From Saussurea involucrata (lineage: Eukaryota > Streptophyta > Magnoliopsida > Asterales > Asteraceae), in NCBI GenBank assembly GCA_033807775.1, contig CM066313.1:89661484-89725483 (forward strand): a DNA stretch of 64,000 bases, in the 5' to 3' direction. Every line of letters begins with the position of its first letter. The stretch's first letter is position 1. The notes under the pieces are model-generated. The model searched no databases. It was not told the origin of the DNA and worked only from the letters and a program-made list of their open reading frames with translations. Below, in pieces: positions 42,394 through 53,983 of the stretch. The position numbers and the translations under genes were made by a program.

Positions 42394-43026
42394 GTTTTCA
42401 GAAGTAAGTAAAGGAGTAGAAATGCCATGTTATTTGCATGATTTTTACTTGTTTGAAAGTTCTTATGAGATGTATGCATACATTGTGATAGGCGTAAATT
42501 GGCTAAGTCGGGGGGTAGGCCCGCCAGTGCTCACGTCGGGGGGATGTTCCGTTTATGCCATGGGAGGGAGTGACCCAGTAAGGCAGCGTGAGACTGAATC
42601 GTTGTCACTTCCGAGTGAATTCAGGGTGCCATTTACGGGAGCGGAATTTTTCGTGAAAGGTTGGTGTAAAGTTGTTTTGGAAGTTATGAACTGTTTAAAT
42701 ATGTTTTGAGAACTGTTGTTTTGAGGGAGCTCACTAGACCTTATGGTCTAACCCTCGCATTTTCCAAACTAAACCTTTTCAGGTAATCGCTTAGTAGAAG
42801 GCTCTAGTAAGGGCAAAGAGAAAGTGTGAGCGTGAAGCGTTGGACTAGAAAGAAGCAGATTTACTTAGTATGTCCAGCTTAGTCTTTAGAAATCTCAGTT
42901 GTGTAATAGGTTGTTTCCGCCAACCTTCTGTTGTAAGAATTGTATGAAGTTGATATTGCGAGGCCATTTCGGCGAATTATTTAATTATTGTTGTTTATGC
43001 TTTATTTGCTGAGTTGGGACGTTACA
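42394..43026 (+). repeat. Gypsy-2 right LTR, third segment
   Basis: Continues the LTR from GTTTTCAGAAGTAAG to GACGTTACA. It includes the GC-rich block at about 42500-42600 and the conserved hairpin at 42735-42750. Confidence 0.9.
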
Positions 43027-44933
43027 GCTAGCCACGCGACCTGAAGTTGCAATAGGTTATTCTCTGAATTTGACATCGAAAAAGGCTCGAAATTTCCATA
43101 ATTATCTATTAATTAGTTATAAATAGGTTATTCTCTTTATTGTTTTTCATTCATTCAGATATCGTTTTAATAAAATTCTCTTTCAGAGTATTTGTGAGTT
43201 TTTTCTCATTAATTTCTGAGTTTTACGCTTGTAAACTCATTCATCTTTTTGGATTTGACGCTTGTCTATCCGTTCCACTCAATTCCTACTGCGTCAGACT
43301 TAAGCTTTTTTGTACTCCTCTACCTGAATGTATGTTCATCAAAATAGAATAATTTTCCCGGACTATAAGTATTCAAATAAAATTTTTATTAACTATAAGC
43401 TTTTAAATGTTTCTTTTGATGATAATTCTATTCAAAATATAAATTAATAAAAATACTTTATGTTTTATATAATTCACCTTATAATGAATGCATTCATGAC
43501 AATTTTTGCATATACAAGGATATGGCTAAAAGGATTGCATGATTATCCTAAACCCTTTGGCAAATGTGTAGGGATGTGATCAATGTCATGTACCCTCCTT
43601 ATGTTAGGTTAAGTATAACCTCAATGATTATGACAAATTATCAAGTTTAAATGGACATGTGATTTGATTAGGAAGAAAGTGCATTACCACAAATTTGAAC
43701 AAAATGGCTCGACTTTGATTTGTATAGGATAATGGTGGGGTTGAGAATTAAACATATATACAAATAAACCATAATCACACGTAACAAGAATAAGGAAGCA
43801 AAAATCAACACAAACATTGATTTGAAAAAGATGTTTGTGGTTTTGGATAAGGACAAAAGGAATATTCGTTTAATGATTATTATAAGTTTTTAATCATCAT
43901 ATTTTAGTTAGCTGATAACTGATAAGCTAACTGTTAATTCATAAGCTAGCTGGTAGTCGATAAGCTAGTTGATGAAGAAGTCACATTTGACAAAAACTGG
44001 CTTATAAACATGTAAAATGACCAAAAAAGACGTCTTCAAAAAATTATCAATTACAATATTTACTTATACAATTAAAACAAATTTTTAGCAATATAATATA
44101 TATGTTAATTAATACAACTAATGTAGTAAATAAAAATTAAATAATATAACATGTTAATTAAAAGAATTTAAAATTTATTGTTGCATATATATACTATAAA
44201 TTTTGAATTTGTTAAAACAAGTTTTAGAAAAAATATATATTAATTTATGATTTTAAATAACCGTTACATATAATATGAAAAACAAAATCAAATAATAATT
44301 AAAAAAGATAATAGAAATTGATAATTAAAATATATTGATTAATATTAAAAAATATATAAAAAATAATTTATATGATCAACAATAACTCTAAATAATTAAA
44401 AATTATTATCAATGTATAATTAAAAATTAATTTAATAATTCTCAGTTAATACTAATTACATTTCAAGAAAAACGATTAAATCGAATAAGATTTTGAATCA
44501 TGAATAATAGACAAATGTTTAAAATACCTCCACAACATCCATGTGAATATAATGTGTTTGAATTTAATCAACATCCCACGTTGAAAAAAGACTTTCTCTT
44601 CACCTTATGTTGGTAGTTGAATTTATTCAACATCCCAAGTTGAAAGAAGGACCTTTTCTTCACCTTATGTTGGTAGTCACAAACATTAGGAAGAATTGTT
44701 GGTATAGTAGAAATACAGATATTTGGGTTTTTTTAATGATGTAAATGATCGTGTGAGAAATTGAGGTTAATGTAATAAACGTGAGAAGTGTATCTGAATC
44801 GTTGATCATTTTAATCTCATGTCCTTCAATTAATTACGTTTTAGAAGGGAATTGATATGGTGATCTTGGTGCATCTCATCCTAATGTGCATGATCAATTT
44901 CCCATCCAAAGATTGATAACTAGTTCTCACGTT
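43027..44933. other. AT-rich intergenic DNA with minor repeats
   Basis: No gene seen. Repeated GATAAGCTAGCTG-like units occur near 43905-43970. A ~70-bp tandem duplication (CAACATCCCA... CACCTTATGTTGGTAG) is at about 44571-44685. A repeat shared with the far right of the window is at about 44748-44915. Confidence 0.6.
44748..44915. repeat. Dispersed repeat shared with 60929-61090
   Basis: The two stretches share GTTGATCA-TTTTAATCTCA, GAATTGAT-TGGTGA and CTCAT-CTAATGTGCAT in the same order and spacing. Probably an old MITE-like family; ends not defined. Confidence 0.5.
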
Positions 44934-45401
44934 TAGGACCGACCTAGATATTTTGGAGGCCTTGTACAAAGAGATAAATGTGGCCCTGATTTTTTCAAAG
45001 ACAATATATATGACAAATATTTTAATACTTTAGCAGCGAATATAAATGGTTTTTCATTTTCAATAATAGCCTGGTATTACTACGTACATTTTTCCAACAA
45101 AAGACGAACATTATTGATAATTACAAATTGTTCATTTTTTTTACGATTAGAATAACACGACTCAGATTTTTTTGGTTGGAGGCATCCTATTTCATATAAA
45201 ATATGTCGATCATTGTTGTAATTACAAAACAAACAAGGAAATTTTATAGTTTGTGATTTTTAAAAGAATACTAACATTAAAATTAAAAATATCACAAAGA
45301 GCGAATAGAGATAATCGACAACAATTAAGAAAGTTATAAGTTCCACTAAATTGGAGACCCAGCACGGCGGCACCACCGGCACACCTTCAAGGCCGCCCTT
45401 G
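44934..45401. mobile_element. Small hAT-type element
   Basis: 8-bp flanks CTCACGTT (44926-44933) and TTCACGTT (45402-45409) match at seven of eight bases. Left end TAGGACCGACC and right end, other strand, CAAGGGCGGCC are degenerate hAT termini. 468 bp, no transposase. Confidence 0.55.
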
Positions 45402-45730
45402 TTCACGTTAATCTCAACTTATCACCGAAACCCAACATTTTTTAGTGATTGGGGTTATGTTTATAAACGAATTTAATCATATTAAATTATAAATGAATAT
45501 AAATAATCAAACATTTTAATTGTTTATTTCTTTTATTTAGTTACACTCGTTGTATGTATCCCATTTGAAACATTGTTAGTAATAACTGTAAATGTTTTTT
45601 ATACTTATAAAAAGAGTGGTATTTGTATTATCACCTCAAGCGATAAAAATGGCGATTCAACTAATCATTAATCTTGTGATTGTTATGTTCCTTTTTCCTC
45701 GATGGCTCAATGTCTATGACACTCTCGTTA

Positions 45731-46023
45731 GGGGGTGTTTGGGATTGCTTATTTTAAGGGCTTTTTGACTTATTTCGGTGTCAAATCGGTGATAAGCACT
45801 TTTGAGTGTTTGGATGGGGAAATAGAAAATTGCTTATAGCGGTGCCAAACCGGTGATAAACACTTTTTGATAAGTCAAATGATTCTAACTTATTGAAAAC
45901 AACTTATTAACTTTGAAACCTAATTTACTTTATATATAAAACTTCAATTTGACATGTAATAAGTTGATAAGCGCTTTTGTAAAAAACATAAGCTGTTTTA
46001 AATAAGCAATCCCAAACACCCCC
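45731..46023. mobile_element. PIF/Harbinger MITE
   Basis: 293 bp with near-perfect ~25-bp terminal repeats starting GGGGGTGTTTGGGATTGC. The TTA duplication is perfect (45728-45730, 46024-46026). No coding. Confidence 0.88.
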
Positions 46024-46026
46024 TTA

Positions 46027-46789
46027 GTCCAACCTCTAGTTTCCTAATTCTCATAATGTACTTACAAGACATATATTTGTATCACATGTTGGTTATCTAT
46101 GTTGATGCGTTTTCCTAGTGTCATTAAATCAAGGAGACCAAAGGCATCATTCTCGTCAACAGGGGCAGGACATGGTCACTATATTCCCGGGGGCTGAAAT
46201 CAGTGGCAGATTCAGGATTTTGGACGAGCGGGTGCACCTTTAAATTTTACCAAATGCTGGCAAATCCACTCGATGTGTTTTTAGCCGAATTTCGCCATTC
46301 GAGGGATTTATTTTAAGTTTTTTTGGTTGATTTCAAGATATTTTTTTAAAAATATTTTGGTTGATTTCAAGAAACATTTTTGGTTTTTTAGTTGATTTCG
46401 ACGAAGTTTTTTGTTTTTTTGTTTGAATTCGAGAGAATTCTTCGGTTTTCGGTTGATTTCAAAAGAATTTTTCTGTTTGTTTTAATTTAAAAAAAATTGA
46501 AACACGTACTCCTATTTGTTTTAATTTGTATTTTGTTTTTTATTCTTATTTATTTATACTATTAGTCCCTCCCTTCCTCCATGCTCCAATAAAATGTGTG
46601 CAAAAGGTTGGAATCGTACTCACATGGTAAATACAAATTAATTCATATGTATTAGATTGGGAAAAATGATAAAAATGGCTAAATGCAAATGATTTCTTTT
46701 TATTATTTAAAAACTAAATTTTACATATAATTGATTTTAGTATGTCGTGGAGGGAAAGGCAAAAAAATGATGAAAATGAGTAATTTAAT
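46027..46789. other. Intergenic flank of Gypsy-4
   Basis: AT-rich with repeated GGTTGATTTC(A/G)A units near 46320-46470. CAGTGGCAGATTC at 46203 resembles a transposon end. It ends in TTAAT (46785-46789), the left target copy of Gypsy-4. Confidence 0.55.
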
Positions 46790-46925
46790 TGTAACACCTC
46801 GAATTTTCCATTATATAATGTTTTGATATAAAGGGGTTGAAAAGAAAGATTAGTCAAGGTTTAGGACTAATTGCTAAATGTAAAACTTAAGGGTGGATTT
46901 GGTCTTTTGGTAATAGTTGATCTTG

Positions 46926-46932
46926 TATAAAA
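46926..46932 (+). promoter_or_regulatory. TATA box, Gypsy-4 LTR
   Basis: TATAAAA about 136 bp into the LTR. Confidence 0.55.
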
Positions 46933-47279
46933 GCTGGAGGTCGGCTGGAATTGAGAATATCTCAATTCTCAAATTAGAAGTCGGTTTTGAGTAGGAGAAA
47001 GAGAGAAGAGAAATTAAGCCTTTGATTTCTTGCGGTAAGGGTTTGAAATCATCTTTATTTTCTAAAATCAGATTGGTAACTTCAAGTTGAATCACCTTTT
47101 TATAGGCTATTGAATCAGTGGAGAGAAGAATTCGATTACTGGATTGTGGTTTTGGGTCGAAGTCTCGTCAGGTGAGTTCATCCTCTCTTTTGTTTAAATC
47201 GATGTTTTCTTTCAAATTAAGCAATAAATTGGTATTGTTATGAGGATTTAAAATGAAGGGATAGTTGTAAGATAAGCTG

Positions 47280-47700
47280 GGTGTAACAGAGATCGATCTG
47301 GATCGGAATCTGGTGTGCAGGTCGAAGTTACCGGACGATTTTGATAGTGTCCGATAATTCCATTTCAGTGGTGTCCGGTAGTGAAAACATCCGGTAAGTA
47401 TCTGAGTTTCAGAATAACTAGTTACCGGATGGTATCCGGATTACTTTGGTTTCCGGATGTCATCCAGATTGTATGTATTTCCGGTAACATCCGGATAGGT
47501 TTAGTGTCCGGTAAGCTGTGAGGATCGGACAGTGTAGTATCCGGTAAGTTATGATGTCCGGATAGTTGTGGTGTCTGGAAACATCTGATGTCCGGCCACT
47601 TCTGATATTCCGGGTATTTATGAGTTTTCCGGATAGTTCCGGATTTGGGTTCCAGATAAGGGAATTTCCGGATATGGTTTTCGGATTGATTTCCGGAACC
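47280..47700 (+). repeat. TCCGG-rich segment of the Gypsy-4 LTR
   Basis: About seventeen TCCGG motifs, many as ATCCGGTAAG or TTTCCGGAT, in 420 bp. The TCCGGA palindrome is shared with the Gypsy-2 array, although the surrounding sequence is different. Confidence 0.8.
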
Positions 47701-47866
47701 CCCGTGCTAAGTCGCCGAAGAGGGACAATTGAGAATAAGGGTATGATATATTATTTGGGATTCTTAGCCTTGAGAATATGATATGAAAGTGTTTTGTGCA
47801 TTCGAGTAACTATGCACGTATGCTAGTAAGTGTAATGGATCCATAGACACTGGCATTATTTGTAAC

Positions 47867-48190
47867 GTGGAATAGGCATAAAGTAACTTGTAATTCTCGT
47901 TGACCTGAAATGAGGAATAGGCATAAAGTAACTTGTAATTCTCATTCGTAAGGTGATGTGAAACGTGGAATAGGCATAAAGTAAATTGTAATTCTCGTTG
48001 ACGTGAAATGAGGAATAGGCATAAAGTAAATTGTAATTCCTATTTTGTATTGTGAGGAGGAATCTTGGAATAGGCATAAAGTAAATTGTAATTCCTGATT
48101 TCTATGGGAAGGTAAGAGATAGGCATAAAGTAAATTGTAATCTCTACTTCCACTCTAAGAAATAAGCATAAAGTAAATTGTAATTTCTTG
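47867..48190 (+). repeat. Seven-copy hairpin array with constant loop (Gypsy-4 LTR)
   Basis: Seven units carry the core A(G/A)GCATAAAGTAA(A/C)TTGTA, starting near 47872, 47916, 47971, 48015, 48071, 48120 and 48173. The bases on each side of the core are complementary but differ between units: GAAT/ATTC in units 1-3, AGGAAT/ATTCCT in 4, GGAAT/ATTCC in 5, AGAGAT/ATCTCT in 6, AAGAAAT/ATTTCTT in 7. Confidence 0.85.
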
Positions 48191-48809
48191 GAAATGAGCA
48201 ATGATCTAGAATCTGTAATGATTCGTAGTAAGCTCTCGTACGTGATGATATGACTTACTGTAATAACCGGGTATATTATTGGTTTATTAAATTTATAATT
48301 TTGGTTTTAAGGTAAGTTTGGGATTTATTTATGGAGTTATAAGTTAAAGGGGTAGACTTTAATATTAGTTGGAAGTTTAAGGATGTATTTTGCCAATTAA
48401 GAGGAGTTTGGGGTTCGTTTGGTAAATAAGGTTAATATCTAGATATTATGTATATTATATATATATATATATATCAGTGTATAGTGTGTAGTGTGTTCGG
48501 TTTAGAGAAAGAGAGAAGGAAATCGAGGGAGAGATTAAGGGAAAGAAGAAGGAAGAAACAAAGAGTATGCTGCTGTAATTTAAGGACCAAACTGATGTAA
48601 GCAAGGTAACAAATCCATCCTTGTATGTGTTTTAATTTCTTAAAAGTGTTCTTGAGTTGCTAGTTAAGTTTTTAGGTGGGTTTTGTTAAAAATGGATGTT
48701 TTGGGAAGTCTAAGCTTAAAAGTACGATTTATGGGTAAATATTAGAATGAAAGTCGTTTTTTGGCTGAGCTTAATTAAAAAGACGATGAACAGTAATTTT
48801 GCAGGTTTC

Positions 48810-48985
48810 CGCAACAGTAGGTTGCGAGAAGTAGGGTTTTCGCAACAGTAGGTTGCGAGAAGTGAGGTTTTCGCAACAGTGGGTTGCGAGTTCTAAGGTT
48901 TTCGCAACGGTTGCGAGTTCTTTGGTTTTCGCAACAGTGGGTTGCGAAAAGTGAGGAATTCGCAAGCTGTGGGTTGCGAAAAGTG
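48810..48985 (+). repeat. TCGCAAC/GTTGCGA hairpin array, Gypsy-3 left LTR
   Basis: Six units of about 30 bp, each TCGCAAC, a 4-6 base loop, GTTGCGA. One unit (about 48900-48915) has lost its loop relative to the right LTR, where the array is at 54520-54705. Confidence 0.85.
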
Positions 48986-49555
48986 TTAAAATTCAGATTT
49001 ATTAATGAGGTGTATTCTTGTTAATTAACTATTTCAGATAGTAAAATTCAAAGATAAAAGTGGGACTTGTTGAAGAGATTTTTGGAAAACTTGGAAAAGC
49101 ATTCAGGTGAGTTTTATTTTAAAAACATTTTTCATCTGGAATACATATATATGTGATTTATATATCTATATGAAATGGATATGTATGGATTGAGAATGTG
49201 ATACATAATGTGATTATGTGTTTTTATTGAAATGTTTATATACATGATGGTATACTGTAATTATATGAGTATTCTGCGAGAATACGGGGCCGGGATCCGA
49301 GGTGCGGACCGGTGTGTTGCCGGGTTCTGGTAAGCGGACATACGTGTTTACTGTAGATGTTGTACATCAGAGTGAATTGACTAGTTGGCTTGCAACCACT
49401 AGTTTGGCCAATTGTGGAGGAATAAGGGGGAATGAGTGGATACTAATCGCAAGTCTTGGTTGGTATTTAATTACGTGTGATATATGTGTGTTTGTATAAA
49501 AAGGTTTTATTTAATTAGATTCTTGGCAAGTTTCAACTGACAGGGATTTTCTCAC

Positions 49556-49571
49556 TGGACCATTAGGTCTA
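49556..49571 (+). other. Conserved LTR hairpin (Gypsy-3 left)
   Basis: TGGACC, loop ATTA, GGTCTA (one G-T pair), between TCTCAC and AACCCTC. TATTCCAGGTGG lies downstream. The right copy is at 55275-55290. Confidence 0.7.
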
Positions 49572-49869
49572 ACCCTCATTTTTCTGTTTTAAAAACATGT
49601 ATTCCAGGTGGTGGTTCCAGTAAGACCCAATGATTAGAATACTTGATGGGTAGCTTTTGAGAAGATGATCGTTAAGAAAATGTGGATACTTTTGTACTTA
49701 TAACTTTGTTATTAGTTATTTTGTTATCTAAATCGGATCAAGTTTGTACTGAATTTTATATTGATTAGTCAGACTTTGGGACCAAATGTGCAATATGAAT
49801 TACTTATGTATTGAAAACATGTTATGAATTATATGTTATATGTATATTTGGATTGTGGGTTGTTACAAA

Positions 49870-49882
49870 TGGTATCAGAGCC
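49870..49882 (+). other. Gypsy-3 primer-binding site
   Basis: TGGTATCAGAGCC, two bases after the LTR. Confidence 0.9.
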
Positions 49883-50000
49883 CTAGTTTAAGGGATTTAG
49901 GTATTAGTATCTGTACCTAGACTTAAACTGCATGTGAAGTAGGATGTCCCTATTATTTTAGAACCTTGGGATATTAAGTATAACAAGGTAGAAGGAACAT

Positions 50001-50059
50001 CATGTAAGGTAAATTCGAGTTACACCTGGCCAGTGTAATTGTGAACTTACAGTTACATG
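50001..50059 (+). other. Structured leader element with TGGCCA loop (Gypsy-3)
   Basis: Outer stem CATGTAA/TTACATG (7 bp). Inner stem TTACAC (50020-50025)/GTGTAA (50033-50038) closes CTGGCCA. GTAA/TTAC pairs may extend the middle. The best-preserved of the three copies. Confidence 0.72.
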
Positions 50060-50179
50060 TTTGGACTGGAATACCTTATTATATGGGGTATGTGCTTATG
50101 TGTATATTAACCTTGTTGAAATCTACAGAGTGGCAAGTCGGTCTCGACATATGGATAGAGACGAAGACAGGTATATTTA

Positions 50180-53100
50180 TATAAACTCTACACGTGCTAA
50201 AGTGCTATTTGAATTCGGTGCAAACCGATTAATTGTGTTTTCAATCTTTTGTTGCTTATTTGCATTAGAAAAGAATTTGATAATTGTGTTGGTAATATAG
50301 ATAGGAGTGGAGTGCCTATTAAGTTATTTTTTATAATGTTGTCGGAATTGAGGTAGTAGTAAGTATAGGATGGTGTTGGAACTTGATTTTTGTTAAAATT
50401 GTCGATTAGGTAATGATAAGTGATCCACGGTAATTCGGTATATATTGGAATAAGTAGTTATGATGAAAGAAGAGATTGTCAAGTGATTGATTTAAAGTTT
50501 CCGTTTGTTAACAAGTTTTATATTAAGGATATATGAATTAATTTCGATAAGGCTTAGTAAGGGTGTAGGTTTGGAAGCATTTGGTGTGAAAAGAGGTTGG
50601 TTCTAATTTAGTAAGAGTGTAACAAATATTTTGGATGATATCGAATTTAGTATGCTTATTCATTATGATATTGCTTGGGATAAATTTAAGTGAGAAATCA
50701 GGGGTAATTGAACTAGAAAGTGAAGATTGTTTTTGGGAGTGATTAGTAAGGAAAAGCTATTAGTGATCAAGGTGATAACCCGTTATCATATGTGTTTGGA
50801 TTTGAAAGATTTGAAAGATTTATCAAGGTGGTAGTAAAATTTATTGTATGAGAACGAAAGTGGATGGTAGTTTAAATTGGAATGAATGATCTAACACTTA
50901 CAATTGTTTACAATTTTTCAAATTGAAGGTACATGTTAGAATTTTGGAAAGTTATTTCGAAAGTGTAGAATGTGGCGTTATGTATAATTCAGTATTTCAA
51001 ACGCTAGGTTATGCCTCCAAATGTTAAAGTTTATGTTATGAATAAAATTTTAAACGTGTTAAATGATTTGTGATATATATATATATATATATATAATTTT
51101 GTGCTGAAAGAGGCATGATGAGATACTTTGTGCTGAAAGAGGCACGGTAAAATATTGTACGTGGAAAGATGCACAATGACATATTTTGTGCTGAAAGAGG
51201 CACGAGGTGAAATAAAGATGTACTGATTTTGTTATAAAGGTGTTTTTATGGTTGTTATATTTTGGGGATGGGTGTATAGTGTAGATCCAATTTGTTTATT
51301 ATCGTTTTGAAAGAATATGTTAACGATATTTGAAAAATGAAAAAGTGTGTGGTTGTTTCGGGCAATGGATGTGATTTCGGATTAACTCGGTTAAATTCCT
51401 GATATGAGGTGTGGTGAAATTATTGGTTAAGTATAGTAATTGTGGGAATTGGGTGTGTGCGATTGGTTTGGAGGTGAAAGAAAGCTAGCTCATAGGATCG
51501 GTCTAGAGTAAGCACCTCCTAGTGAGCTATCCTTGGGGAAACGTATTTTATGTTGAGGAAAGAGTAGAAGAAAATAGTCGAATGTAATGATCGGGGTGAA
51601 GGACCATGGGATAGGACGTGGTAGTAGTATGAGAGTGATGTTGTGGCAAGTGTGGAAATCAATTGTAATCTAAGGTTCGGGGTCGGTGTAATTAATGCAA
51701 GAAAGTGTTGTATGTCTTAGATATATTTTGGATTAGAGAAGTGACGGTAGAGTTGGGGATGACCTATGGAGAAAAGTTCAACTACGGGTTAAGGTGATAC
51801 TCCAAGTTGATTTTGTAATCTATTGGGGAGTAGAATGTTTTTTTTTTTAGTGTTGGATTGTTGGGACATTTTAGAGACGGTGATCGAAGGCGCAGTGTGT
51901 ACAGTCAGCCGAGGCCAAGGGAAAGGTAGAGTACTTAGTGTAATTTATTGCTTTCTAGAACATAGGAGTATGTATGCTAGATTGCCTGGTGCTTATTACA
52001 CTTTGCTGCATGACTATTACTTGCCAGTAGGAATTTATGCTAGTCTTGATAGGTTGTTAGGTGACTACCTTATAAGTCGTATACAGTAGGAACTATATAG
52101 CCTTAGAATATTTGATTTAGTTCTATTGCGCAGCTCTTGTTTGAGTCTAACCGTTGTGGGATAGAATCTTTATTTCGAATGTCTATCTGATTTCACACTG
52201 TATGCGACTGTGCATTCGCGAGGCGACTCGTCATGACTAGTGGAGATTCCGTCATAGCAAGGGTAGTAGGATGAGGTGAACCTGGAGTCTGGATTTGTGA
52301 ATGATATTGGTATGATTGATCTGGGATATTATACCTTGTTTGTATCACGCGGGTTTTCCTCTTGGAGTAAGAGTTGTTGTAGTTAGGAGGGTACTAAATT
52401 GTTGGTATGCGCCTTGGTATTGAAGGGTTACGCATAGTGAGAGTTCATTCAGCCTTTCCCGTGTCGATTCTGCGGAAGGGCTTAGCCGAAGCAAGTAAGG
52501 TTGTACCGTTAGAAAACACCGGATTGGATCAAAGGTAGAATGATGTGGGGGAAGCGTTGGCGATAGTGGGTCGCAAGGTTAGACAACTAGGTTGCTGATA
52601 ACCTGGACTTAATTGAAAGAGAATATGCATACTATGATAATAAAGTATAAGAAATTGATGCTTGAGAGTTTGCTGGATATAGAAAAATGGTTCAATGGGT
52701 TGGATGTTTACCTAATACTTCCCATGGATTGGAAAATTTAAGTTGAAAAAGGGATTTATATTAAGTGTTATGATTAGTGGGAAGAAAGCAATGATCAATA
52801 AATATTTTGATGGTCGTGTGATGAACCTTATTTATGGAGTTGTTTAAGATAAAGAGTTGTTTTTTAACTTGGTACTGGACTTTGCATGTTAAGTCATTAA
52901 TGAGTTATATGATTAGTGACATGAAATTTTTAACGGAGTTGTGATGAATTCTTTTCGGCTTAGTTTTGTAGTGAAATTATTATATGATGATTTGGTAATT
53001 ATTTTAGTTGGGTAAGGTGAGACCGGTGTTGATAAATTTCAATTGCGGAGTGGTTTAAGTGAAACAAATGTCTAAAGATTTGTGTTAGTATTTTTGTGCT

Positions 53101-53980
53101 AAGTTGGAGACGTAAGGAATTGATGTAATAGCGAGTTTGTTATTTTATTAAGGAATGTATTGGTATTGATATTTGGATGGAAGTCGGTATGAGTTATGGT
53201 GGTGAGGTTATTGAGATAATTGAAATGTTTGAAATTGTGTTTTGCTGATATTCGAGAAATTAAGTTGCTATTTAGACTTTGTTTTAATTTGATGGATGAA
53301 TTGGTGTCAAGTGCAATTAAGTATGGTTGTGTGATTATAGTAATTATGCTATGCTTTCATGGGAAATGGAAATGGTAGGATGAAGTTTACGGGTTTGATA
53401 AAATTAAGAAATTTTTCCGTGATATAAAGTGATTCGTGATTGAGTATATTCTATTCCATGAAAGAGTAAAAGAAATAGGTAGTATTTACTAAGCAAATTT
53501 CATATTGAAAGTATATGTTTACGTTTTAGAGTTAGTATTGTAAAAGTGTAGAACACGACGTTTGTAGTAAAAGGCCGGTGAGGTTAAAAATAGTATTAGC
53601 GTGGTAAATGTCCCGAGTAAGCATATAATGTTATGTTATTGGGATTAGATTCATATGAGTATAAGTTATTTCTTTCTAAGAGATAAGTGAATTTTCGAGT
53701 TAATTTGAACCTTCGTAGGATTTGATTATTGAGTGTGTATCGTTGTTTTAGAGGGGCGGATTTCTTGTGAGATATTAAAACTCTTGATGTTTTGGGTTGA
53801 AATATTGAAGTGGGAACAAATGGTAAACTAGAAGCAGTAAAGCGGTGGGTCTAGTAAAAAGTCCTTTGGGAGTTCCGTAAACACTTTGATGTGTTCAAAG
53901 AATGTGATATCAATTCGATAATAGTTACCCTCTTTTGTTGCTTGACTGAATTCCGGGACGGAATTCTTTTAAGGGGGAGA
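50180..53980 (+). pseudogene. Gypsy-3 interior: traces of gag-pol
   Basis: Near 50187-50240 the frame reads RAKVLFEFGANRLIVFS, a protease with the catalytic DSGA changed to EFGA. Near 52440-52600 a Ty3 integrase tail is readable (VHSAFPVSILRKGLAEAS, then VPLENTGLDQ). Between and after them I see no intact motif. About 1.3 kb follows the integrase tail before GGAATTCCGGGACGGAATTC and AAGGGGGAGATG (polypurine tract), more than in Gypsy-2, so an unidentified insert may lie at about 52620-53930. Confidence 0.7.
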
Positions 53981-53983
53981 TGT

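Larger units (their letters stand above)
25650..43026 (+). mobile_element. Gypsy-2: Ty3/gypsy element with non-coding interior and nested insertions
   Basis: Left LTR 25650-27329, interior 27330-32783, right LTR 32784-43026. Removing the hAT-type element, Copia-C and their duplicated targets leaves 1,679 bp of right LTR against 1,680 bp on the left. The interior has a tRNA-Met primer-binding site, the gypsy leader and a recognisable integrase tail, but no long ORF. The first base of the left LTR is C where the right one has T (TGTTGTAATAACC). Flanks (TTACG and GCTAG) do not form a target duplication. Confidence 0.88.
48259..49867 (+). repeat. Gypsy-3 left LTR
   Basis: TGTAATAACCGGG ... GGTTGTTACA. 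It holds a TA run (about 48455-48476), a GTTGCGA hairpin array (48810-48985), a GC-rich block near 49283-49345 and the conserved hairpin 49556-49571. Confidence 0.92.
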
